A stretch of 20,735 bases of DNA from Geoglobus sp. (GTDB lineage: Archaea > Halobacteriota > Archaeoglobi > Archaeoglobales > Archaeoglobaceae): NCBI GenBank assembly GCA_027016965.1, contig JALURI010000237.1, positions 1-20,735 on the forward strand, read 5' to 3'. This document shows, piece by piece, positions 14,915 to 20,735 of the stretch. Made by a program: the position numbers and the translations under genes. The notes beneath the pieces are model-generated. The model had not been told where the DNA came from. It did no database searches and saw only the letters and a program-made list of their open reading frames with translations. The first letter of the stretch is position 1; each line of letters begins with the position of its first letter.

Positions 14915-15898
14915 GTGAGACTCAGAGATGTATTTGTTGAGTTTTTGAAAGAAAAAGGGATAGATCGCATCTCAACAAGCTCATTTAAGGTTCTTGATGA
15001 GGATCCCATTCAGTATATAGCGAGAAAATTTGCTGCTGGAGAGTTCAGAATAGTCGAGGGAAGAGGAAGATACTGCTTTGATCTTAATGGAAACTTTTCA
15101 GATTCATGCTCATATGTTGCAGGTAGGTTCAGGGATGGAATAGCGAACATTGAAATTTCAGAAAGACTTTCTGAATTTCCCTTCATAGCCATTGATTGTT
15201 CTCTGAAGTACATGCATTCTGAAAAGGAACTATCGAGCTTAAAAAAGCAGATTCAGAGTACTCTTTCTGTTATAAGAAAGTACATGTGGGACGACAGGTT
15301 AGCTGTTGCTGGGCTTGATGTTGGAATTTCATGCAGAAAGTGCAGTAGAATTGAGGATTTTCTGTCAGAGATGAATTTCGAAAAGGTGATTCTTCTCGAT
15401 CCAAATAGCGAGGATGTTTTCCAGGGTGAAAAAGCTGATTGTTACATCATAGGTGGAATTGTTGACAGATCCGGGAACAAAAAGGGCACAACAGGATTGA
15501 TTTACAGAAAGCTTGCTGAAAATGGATTTGATGTTAAGAGAAAAAAAATACACCTCAGAGGAGATGTTGTTGGCGTACCCGATAGAATAAATCACATAAC
15601 TGAGATAATCCTGAAATGCATTCTTGACGGGTTGGATACTGAAAGAGCAATTTATGACGTACAGAACAGAAAGATAGCAAGATGGAGGCTGAGAAAAGAG
15701 ATAGCAAAAAATGCAAAAAAAATCGAAGTCTCAGGTAAGAAGTTCAGAGCAATTGAAAAATCATTTTTTGAAAATACCAGAAAATGGCTCAAAATCAGTG
15801 AGGATGACTTTTACAGATGCGCCATGGATATGGGTGTGATGGTTTTGGATGACACCCTCACCTCTGCGAAAGTTCTTAAAATACATGGCAGTTTATAG
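14915..15898 (+). CDS. Archaeal Trm10-type tRNA position-9 N1-methyltransferase (SPOUT)
   Basis: This 327-residue protein matches the archaeal Trm10 family, which methylates N1 of G9 or A9 in tRNA using S-adenosylmethionine. The SPOUT core is visible at residues 158-232: LLDPNSEDVF, YIIGGIVD with D184 at the position of the conserved catalytic-region Asp, KIHLRGDVVGVPDRINHITE forming the knot loop, and EIILKCILDG. The N-terminal about 100 residues correspond to the archaeal RNA-binding domain, and the C-terminal basic region (KIARWRLRKEIAKNAKK) may contact tRNA. I cannot tell from sequence whether it makes m1G9, m1A9 or both. GTG 14915 is the start that fits the TATA box. Thioredoxin follows 7 bases later. 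Confidence 0.85.
   Translation: MRLRDVFVEFLKEKGIDRISTSSFKVLDEDPIQYIARKFAAGEFRIVEGRGRYCFDLNGNFSDSCSYVAGRFRDGIANIEISERLSEFPFIAIDCSLKYMHSEKELSSLKKQIQSTLSVIRKYMWDDRLAVAGLDVGISCRKCSRIEDFLSEMNFEKVILLDPNSEDVFQGEKADCYIIGGIVDRSGNKKGTTGLIYRKLAENGFDVKRKKIHLRGDVVGVPDRINHITEIILKCILDGLDTERAIYDVQNRKIARWRLRKEIAKNAKKIEVSGKKFRAIEKSFFENTRKWLKISEDDFYRCAMDMGVMVLDDTLTSAKVLKIHGSL
15873..15884 (+). promoter_or_regulatory. Possible internal TATA box for thioredoxin
   Basis: TTCTTAAAATAC lies inside the end of the Trm10 gene, centred 26 bases before ATG 15905, the same spacing as at the other leaderless genes here. Thioredoxin could therefore also be transcribed alone. Confidence 0.35.
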
Positions 15899-15904
15899 GG
15901 CATT

Positions 15905-16312
15905 ATGGAGGAAATTGAAAAGATAAGACAGAGAAAGCTGAAGGAGCTTATGGAGAGGCTTGAAAGCTCAAAAAAAGAACCTCAGGAAGTTATTGACCAT
16001 CCAATAAAGGCTGATGCAGAAAACTTCGACGAAATTCTCAAAAAGCACAGAAATGTTGTTGTTGATTTCTGGGCAGAGTGGTGCATGCCATGCAGGATGA
16101 TCTCACCCGTAATTGAAGAGCTTGCAAGAGATTACGCAGGAAAGGTGGTTTTTGCCAAGCTAAATACCGATGAAAATCCATCCATAGCAGCAAGCTACGG
16201 CATAACCGGAATCCCAACCCTCATATTCTTCAAGAATGGGGAACCAGCCTCAAATGTTGTTGGAGCACTGCCAAAAGCTGAGCTGAGAAGATGGGTTGAG
16301 AGAAATCTTTAA
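15905..16312 (+). CDS. Thioredoxin
   Basis: This 135-residue protein carries a single thioredoxin fold from about residue 33 on. The redox site is W59-C60-M-P-C63 in FWAEWCMPCRM, the cis-proline lies in GIPTLIFFKNG, and D54 in VVDFWAEW corresponds to the buried aspartate. The first about 30 residues (EEIEKIRQRKLKELMERLES) are a charged, probably helical extension absent from classical 105-residue thioredoxins. There is no signal peptide, so it is cytoplasmic. It would reduce protein disulfides with electrons from a thioredoxin reductase not encoded here. Variation of the classical WCGPC to WCMPC is common in archaea. Confidence 0.93.
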   Translation: MEEIEKIRQRKLKELMERLESSKKEPQEVIDHPIKADAENFDEILKKHRNVVVDFWAEWCMPCRMISPVIEELARDYAGKVVFAKLNTDENPSIAASYGITGIPTLIFFKNGEPASNVVGALPKAELRRWVERNL

Positions 16313-16365
16313 GAAAATGCCAGTCCATCAAAAACCTTTTCAACTTTTTGTTATTTGTCCTTTCA

Positions 16366-17598
16366 ATGATCGCAAGAGAGGTGGAGTTTGAAGGACATCT
16401 TATAGACTCAAACATCCTTCCAAAAGTCCTTGATCTAATTCTGGATCTTGATGGAGAATTCGAGATAACTGAGTTCAGCATAGGTAAGAGGAAGCATGAC
16501 AAGAGTTATGCAAGAATGATAATTTTTGGAAAAGATGCAGATCATCTCGATGAGATTCTGAAAGAACTACACAAGCTCGGTGCAAGAATTCCTGATGCTG
16601 AGGATGCTGAAATTGCTGAAGCTCCCGACAACATGGTTCTGCCAGATGGGTTTTATGTTACAACCAACAACCCGACCTTTGTCAGGGTTGATGGAGAGTG
16701 GGTTGAGGTTAAGGACATAGGCATGGATAAAGTGATTGTTGTTGATCTTCAAAAAAAGAGAGCTTACTGCAGATTTTTGAATGATATAAAGAGAGGAGAC
16801 ATGGTTGTTGTTGGAGAAAAGGGAGTCAAGGTCATCCCACCTGAAAGACCAAGAAAATCCTCAACATTTGAGTTCATGGGAGGACATGTTTCATCCGAAA
16901 GACCAACATCCAATGTTGTGAGGGCAATAGCAAATGAGATAGTCGAACTGAAAAGAAGTGGTGGAAAGATTGCTGTTGTTGCCGGACCTGCAATAGACCA
17001 TACGGGAGCGAGAGAGGCTTTAGCAGGAATGATAAGAGACGGATACATTGATGTTATCCTTTCTGGGAACGCTCTTGCAGTACATGACATCGAAATATCC
17101 ATTTTTGGGACATCTCTCGGGATGGATGTCAGAAGTGGAAGACCTGTACCAGGAGGCAACAGACACCACATCCACACCATAAGCAAGATAATAGCTGCCG
17201 GAGGAATAAAAAAGGCTGTTGAAGCAGGTATTGTGAAAGACGGAATAATGTATGAATGTATAAAAAGAAGCGTGCCATTTGTTCTGGCTGGATCAATAAG
17301 AGACGACGGTCCACTGCCTGAGGTTATCACAGACGTGATGGAGGCAAAGAAGGAGATGGCAAAGGCGTTGAAAGGTGTGAATATGGTCATAATGCTTGCA
17401 TCAATGCTTCACAGCATCGCAGTTGGAAATCTTCTGCCATCAACTGTAAAGACAATATGTGTTGACACCAATCCTGCCACTGTAACAAAGCTGGTTGATA
17501 GAGGGAGTCATCAGGCAATTGGCATTGTCACAGATGTTGGTCTGTTTCTGCCTGAACTTTACGAAAGTATAAAGGAAATTGAAAGCAGCTCAGCATGA
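16366..17598 (+). CDS. Ornithine cyclodeaminase, archaeal LOR/SDH type (TIGR00300 family)
   Basis: This 410-residue enzyme belongs to the family first annotated as 'LOR/SDH bifunctional enzyme conserved region', in which methanococcal and cyanobacterial (ArgZ/AgrE C-terminal) members convert ornithine to proline and ammonia. The N-terminal about 100 residues (EVEFEGHLIDSNILPKVLD through the KRKHDKSYARM segment) are the LOR/SDH domain. The C-terminal part has VAGPAIDHTGAREALAGMIR, SGNALAVHDIEISIFGTSLG, GGNRHHIHTISKI and the nucleotide-binding-like KTICVDTNPATVTKL. I start at ATG 16366, since the longer frame from TTG 16348 adds a hydrophobic heptapeptide not typical of the family. The role is proline synthesis or arginine catabolism. 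The gene converges on the PhoU-like gene and overlaps it by 9 bases. Confidence 0.85.
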   Translation: MIAREVEFEGHLIDSNILPKVLDLILDLDGEFEITEFSIGKRKHDKSYARMIIFGKDADHLDEILKELHKLGARIPDAEDAEIAEAPDNMVLPDGFYVTTNNPTFVRVDGEWVEVKDIGMDKVIVVDLQKKRAYCRFLNDIKRGDMVVVGEKGVKVIPPERPRKSSTFEFMGGHVSSERPTSNVVRAIANEIVELKRSGGKIAVVAGPAIDHTGAREALAGMIRDGYIDVILSGNALAVHDIEISIFGTSLGMDVRSGRPVPGGNRHHIHTISKIIAAGGIKKAVEAGIVKDGIMYECIKRSVPFVLAGSIRDDGPLPEVITDVMEAKKEMAKALKGVNMVIMLASMLHSIAVGNLLPSTVKTICVDTNPATVTKLVDRGSHQAIGIVTDVGLFLPELYESIKEIESSSA

Positions 17599-18561
17599 TA
17601 TCATCTCTCTTACTCCTCTGTTTATTGATATCTCTCCAATGCTCTTTATTTTTCTGCATATATCAATTAGAGGATAGATAAGAAGCGGATTGTCTTTTCC
17701 TTCTCTTATTTTTGCTAAGAGCTCCTCCTCGATATCGTTTGAGAACGCAAGTATGTCATTTGCCTTTTCTATGTCTGAATTCATATAGGACTCCATTACC
17801 TTCACAAACAGATCTTCAACAGTGCTTAGCATTTCCAGATAGCTGACTGCAATTTTCTCATAATCCTCAGCAGAGTAGAGATTTTCTGAGAAATCATAGA
17901 GGGAATCTGATATCTCCTCAAGGATCTTTGCTATGATTCTCATCCCGAGAATGTTTCTCATCTCACTCCACTTTGATGGAGCCATGAGCTCTTTTAAAAT
18001 TCGATTCTCAAGTCTCACAGCCAAAAGATAAAGCCTGTCTGTATCCTCTTCAAGCTTCGCTATTTCTTTCAACCCTTCTTTGTCATCTATTCTTATGCTG
18101 TCAATAATGCTCTCAACTATGCCAGACACAATCTGGGACATTCTTTTAAGAACATCCTCTATGTTGAATTCTGTGGTTGTCAGACTTCTCAGAACTATTC
18201 TGTCCTCATCTGCGTCTATAATCTCCATACCGATCATGTCATGAGCGATTCTGCTTATCCTTCCAACAACCTTCGGAGATATCATGGCATCCTTTATCTC
18301 TATTTCATCAAGACCCTGAATATAGAGGGCTATGATAAGCCTCCTGAGAAAATTCTCATCATACTTTGGGATCTTATTTATCTCAGCCTTGACAACCTTG
18401 TGAAGCTCGCTGTACTTCTTTGGCATCAGCTTTATTATATCCTTATCAATATCAAGAATGAGTTCGTCTCCCTGATCCAGGTCGTTCTCCTTAATCCAGT
18501 TCTTTGGGAGGCTTACCATGAAGCTTGAACCGCCTATGAGCTGGAGCTTTCTCGTTTCCAC
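17590..18561 (-). CDS. AbrB-PhoU domain regulatory protein
   Basis: In this 323-residue cytoplasmic protein, residues 1-48 (KLQLIGGSSFMVSLPKNWIK and GDELILDIDKDIIKLMPK) are an AbrB/SpoVT-type DNA-binding barrel. The rest is helical, and about residues 120-320 form a PhoU-like three-helix bundle with the acidic metal-binding stretches typical of the family (for example KLEEDTDRLYLLAVRLENR and FSNDIEEELLAKIREG). Archaeal proteins of this architecture are annotated as phosphate uptake regulators. No phosphate transporter lies nearby, so the target is unknown. It starts at GTG 18561, close to a TATA element and an inverted repeat that could be its own operator. Confidence 0.88.
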   Translation of the reverse strand: METRKLQLIGGSSFMVSLPKNWIKENDLDQGDELILDIDKDIIKLMPKKYSELHKVVKAEINKIPKYDENFLRRLIIALYIQGLDEIEIKDAMISPKVVGRISRIAHDMIGMEIIDADEDRIVLRSLTTTEFNIEDVLKRMSQIVSGIVESIIDSIRIDDKEGLKEIAKLEEDTDRLYLLAVRLENRILKELMAPSKWSEMRNILGMRIIAKILEEISDSLYDFSENLYSAEDYEKIAVSYLEMLSTVEDLFVKVMESYMNSDIEKANDILAFSNDIEEELLAKIREGKDNPLLIYPLIDICRKIKSIGEISINRGVREMISC

Positions 18562-18567
18562 GTAATA

Positions 18568-18587
18568 ATTAATACATACTTATTAAT
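18568..18587. repeat. Inverted repeat at the AbrB-PhoU promoter (candidate operator)
   Basis: ATTAATA at 18568-18574 and TATTAAT at 18581-18587 form perfect 7-base arms around a 6-base spacer. The repeat lies between the TATA element and the GTG start. AbrB domains bind as dimers, so autoregulation is possible. The sequence is AT-rich, so chance is not excluded. Confidence 0.45.
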
Positions 18588-18595
18588 ATATTTTA
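18585..18595 (-). promoter_or_regulatory. TATA box of the AbrB-PhoU gene
   Basis: On the minus strand TAAAATATATT is centred about 29 bases upstream of GTG 18561 and touches the inverted repeat. Confidence 0.55.
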
Positions 18596-18613
18596 CCCGG
18601 TACCACAAAAAAA

Positions 18614-18883
18614 TCAGGAGGAATACGTAGGGTCGTCCTCAAAACCCAGACTCAGATCCTGAATCATCTTTCCTGCAAGCCCGATCAGAATCCTGTCATC
18701 TGAAATGAGTTCTCTTATGATCATCAGCGATGTTGCCTCCTTCAGCTCCTGACTTTTGAGCCTGTCAAGATGCTCTATGAGCTTCACAGCCAGCTTGTAT
18801 ATTTCAGTCAACCTTATGTCATCCTCACCCTCGAATTCTTCCTCATCAAGCTCAATTTCCATTATTTCCTCAAATTCTTCCAT
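18614..18883 (-). CDS. Unrecognised acidic helical protein (89 aa)
   Basis: I do not recognise this protein. The N-terminal third is extremely acidic (MEEFEEIMEIELDEEEFEGE), and the remainder reads as two or three amphipathic helices (LTEIYKLAVKLIEHLDRLKS, LKEATSLMIIRELI). This suits a small protein-protein or nucleic-acid-mimic role, which is speculation. ATG 18883 is chosen because TTTAAATTTAAA at 18901-18912 is then a TATA box at about leaderless distance. A GTG at 18892 would add three residues. It stops 53 bases before the AbrB-PhoU gene on the same strand, which has its own promoter. Confidence 0.65.
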   Translation of the reverse strand: MEEFEEIMEIELDEEEFEGEDDIRLTEIYKLAVKLIEHLDRLKSQELKEATSLMIIRELISDDRILIGLAGKMIQDLSLGFEDDPTYSS

Positions 18884-18900
18884 TATCAGCACTTTAAGTG

Positions 18901-18912
18901 TTTAAATTTAAA
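18901..18912 (-). promoter_or_regulatory. TATA box of the acidic small protein gene
   Basis: The palindromic TTTAAATTTAAA is centred 24 bases from ATG 18883 and lies just downstream of the stop of the reverse gyrase remnant. Confidence 0.5.
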
Positions 18913-18927
18913 TAGTTATTGGAACTT

Positions 18928-20285
18928 TCACAGAATTTTCTTTATCTCCTCATACAGATCTTTGAGAGTTTCTGCATAGTCTGCCTCTCCTTTCCTTACA
19001 ATCACATCCCTTCTTCTGCCTTCAAAATCACCCTGCTCAATTTTATTTTCAAGAATCAGCCTTATTTTTTCAAATTCCCTGCTGGAAAGACGATTCAGGT
19101 ATGGAAGATATTCATTTACCTTCTCATCATCTCTGAACACCAGGGCAAGCATTTTCACAATTCCGGGCTTCAGGTTTTTCACTTCACCAAATCTCACCCT
19201 GAAAACCGGTGCTTTCAGAAATACCACATATCTGATCCTCCCAGGAAGATCAAGTCCTCTTACTATTGCCCCGTAATAATGTGGTGTCCCAATCAGATAG
19301 TCGATCTCACCTCTCTCAAATCTATCAACATCTTTTTTTGACTTCCCGGTGATATGACCGATTTTAAACTCATTTTTAAGAGCCTGAAAGACCTCAGCTT
19401 CCTTTTCAGCAGTTTCAGCATATATCAAACCACCCGAACCCATTTTACTCAAAATCCACTTCAGCGTATCAATTCCCGAATTTCTGACATAAATATCCTG
19501 AATTTTCCTCACAAAAACTGCTCCAGCCCCAACGTCAAATCCAAGAAGTTCCCTGAAAAGTTTTGCCTTCCCTCCTGGCTTTCCCGTTGCTGTTGAGACC
19601 ATCAGAACACCTTCTGCTTTCTCCATCCATTTTTTATTTACCTTTCTGAAGCCAAGAAGCTGAAGAATCCTATCAACATTCGTAGATGTTTTTAACACAA
19701 CATCCACATCATCAACAAATATGAAGTTAAAGATGGAACCTATCCTGTCAAAGTTTTTTGAGAGAAATGCCGTGGTTGTAATCAGGATATGGTATGATCC
19801 AGATGACAGAACTTGATAAAATCCATCCACCTCCTTTTTTTTCATTCCAGTGAAATAATAAGCTACAATAACATCCCCATCACTTTTGTTAAAGCTAATT
19901 TTTATTCCAGCTCTTTTTGAAAACTCAGAAAGCCTTTCAACGGTCTGACTGACCAGAACAGTTGTTGGAATATAATGTAAGGTCTTTTTCCTTTCCTTGG
20001 TAAGAAAAGAGCCATAAAAATCCCAAATGTTGTTTTTCCAATTCCTGTTGGAGAAACAGCTGTAAAACTCTCATTTTCCAGTATTCTCCTTCCCCAGAAC
20101 GTCTGTATTGCCCGCAGTTCCCCAACACTTTTTCTGAAAAACTCAGAAAATTCAGAAAACACAGCATCAATCTCATGAGAACACAGCATCTTCCCGGTCT
20201 TTTCACAGATGCCTGTGTGGAGATCATTTTCCATAAGAGACAACCCACATGAGGGGCAGAGGTTCTTGTATGAAACGTAAATCAT
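18928..20285 (-). pseudogene. Reverse gyrase remnant: helicase-like module joined to the enzyme's C-terminal tail, topoisomerase domain missing, frameshifted
   Basis: From ATG 20285 the frame reads a reverse gyrase N-terminus: zinc finger (C10, C13, C27, C35), RAIQTFWGRRIL (58-69), and Walker A SPTGIGKTTF (K84). After codon 104 the frame is lost. The continuation IPTTVLVSQTVERLSEF lies in the -1 frame from 19971 and runs without a stop to 18928, through VDDVD, VSTATG, and GTPHYYGAIVRGLDLPGRIR. One missing base near 19971 explains the break. A full reverse gyrase has about 1050-1200 residues. Here the topoisomerase half and the late helicase motif VI are absent, and RKGEADYAETLKDLYEEIKK follows, resembling the last residues of the complete enzyme. 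If the frame were repaired the product would be about 452 residues. The upstream TATA box is intact. Either a decaying gene or a sequence error in a short form. Confidence 0.82.
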
Positions 20286-20306
20286 ATTCGGACTGAAGTA
20301 ATATGA

Positions 20307-20318
20307 AATATAATATTA
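20307..20318 (-). promoter_or_regulatory. TATA box of the reverse gyrase remnant
   Basis: On the minus strand TAATATTATATT is centred about 28 bases upstream of ATG 20285, between the response-regulator stop and the remnant. The promoter looks intact although the gene is broken. Confidence 0.5.
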
Positions 20319-20335
20319 TTGCACTCTCAATGACT

Positions 20336-20692
20336 CTATTCTTTCAGATATCTCAGTATTGTATCAACGACAAGTTTTCTTCCAAAAGGTTTTTCAAGGA
20401 CTTCTTTTGCCCCGGCTTCAACCAGATCTTTTCCCCGCCTTCTTGCATAGGCAGTAATTCCAATTACAATGGCATTGGGGTCTTTTTTCAGAATCTCTTT
20501 TGTAGCCTGAACCCCATCCATCTCAGGTAAGAAAATATCCATCAAAACCACATCTGGTTTCACAAACTCAAAAACATTGACAGCCTCGACCCCATTTCTG
20601 GCAACAATAATATTGAATTCATTTTCAAGCATTAGCTGAAGGGTTTCAAGAACAGCCTCATCATCCTCCACTATCAGAACCTTTGCCTTCAT
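20336..20692 (-). CDS. Stand-alone response regulator receiver protein (CheY-like)
   Basis: This 118-residue protein is a single receiver domain with no output domain. The acidic pocket is E9-D10-D11 (IVEDDE), the phospho-accepting aspartate is D52 in LMDIFLPEMDG, the switch residue is T80 in GITAYA, and K101 in EKPF completes the site. All catalytic residues are present, so it should be phosphorylated by a histidine kinase. No kinase or chemotaxis gene is in the window. It might act as a phosphorelay intermediate or bind a partner protein. The start ATG 20692 has a good Shine-Dalgarno GAGGGTGG (minus strand, 20697-20704). Confidence 0.93.
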   Translation of the reverse strand: MKAKVLIVEDDEAVLETLQLMLENEFNIIVARNGVEAVNVFEFVKPDVVLMDIFLPEMDGVQATKEILKKDPNAIVIGITAYARRRGKDLVEAGAKEVLEKPFGRKLVVDTILRYLKE

Positions 20693-20696
20693 ACAC

Positions 20697-20730
20697 CCAC
20701 CCTCGGGAAACTAAACAGACTTTAAACAAT
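20697..20730 (-). promoter_or_regulatory. Promoter and ribosome-binding site of the response regulator
   Basis: On the minus strand, a TATA-like ATTGTTTAAA (20721-20730) near the window edge is followed by the Shine-Dalgarno GAGGGTGG (20697-20704), 4 bases before the start codon. Confidence 0.45.
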
Positions 20731-20735
20731 AAAAA

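Noticed and set aside
19966..19979. Programmed -1 ribosomal frameshift in the reverse gyrase remnant
   Set aside because: There is no X-XXY-YYZ slippery heptamer and no evident downstream stem-loop. A simple deletion or a sequencing error is more likely.
19902..20285. Treating 19902-20285 and 18928-19845 as two independent genes
   Set aside because: Together they read through as one reverse gyrase helicase module across a single missing base, and the ATG at 19845 falls in the middle of a conserved domain.

Overview
The window looks like a piece of a hyperthermophilic archaeal chromosome, most likely from the Archaeoglobales (Archaeoglobus, Ferroglobus or Geoglobus type). The evidence is the gene set: Alba chromatin protein, archaeal-type Asd, archaeal-type phosphoglycerate kinase, the archaeal LOR/SDH-type ornithine cyclodeaminase, an archaeal Trm10 methyltransferase, an AbrB-PhoU fusion regulator, and reverse gyrase sequence close to what I recall of the Archaeoglobus fulgidus enzyme. 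TATA boxes lie about 24-28 bases upstream of many start codons, which suggests leaderless transcripts. The taxonomic call is inference; no rRNA or tRNA gene is present to confirm it. I saw no CRISPR array, insertion sequence, rRNA or tRNA, and no gene-free gap above about 150 bases.

Layout. 1-2291: the distal part of a tryptophan operon (probable tail of an upstream trp gene, an ACT-domain protein, trpB, trpA), with genes overlapping or nearly so. 2439-6265: singly promoted housekeeping genes on the plus strand, namely an MFS transporter, aspartate-semialdehyde dehydrogenase, Alba and phosphoglycerate kinase. 6269-9028: a minus-strand block with a ClC chloride channel carrying CBS domains, a GNAT acetyltransferase and an unrecognised small protein. 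9129-10647: an unrecognised AbrB-like small protein and a metallo-beta-lactamase-fold/TPR protein. 10711-14454: a four-gene operon with strong ribosome-binding sites, encoding two unequal family III CoA-transferase subunits, a small zinc-ribbon-like protein and a five-cysteine protein reminiscent of the small Fe-S subunits of benzylsuccinate synthase. 14497-17598: a 42-residue Cys-rich microprotein, a small helical protein, Trm10, thioredoxin and ornithine cyclodeaminase. 17590-20692 (minus strand): an AbrB-PhoU regulator, an acidic small protein, a broken and shortened reverse gyrase, and a stand-alone response-regulator receiver protein.

Two things stand out. First, the sequence at 18928-20285 is a reverse gyrase helicase module whose whole topoisomerase half is missing, while the extreme C-terminal tail of the full enzyme appears to be joined directly onto the helicase part. 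It also carries a one-base frameshift, so it is either a decaying paralogue or, if the frameshift is an error, a stand-alone mini-helicase of about 450 residues. Second, the CoA-transferase operon pairs one subunit that keeps the catalytic Asp (D202 of the second gene) with one that has Gly at the aligned position (G220 of the first). This resembles the two-subunit logic of succinyl-CoA:benzylsuccinate CoA-transferase, and the two metal-binding small proteins are encoded right behind it. It may be an archaeal activation system for an aromatic or hydrocarbon-derived acid, but the substrate cannot be read from the sequence.
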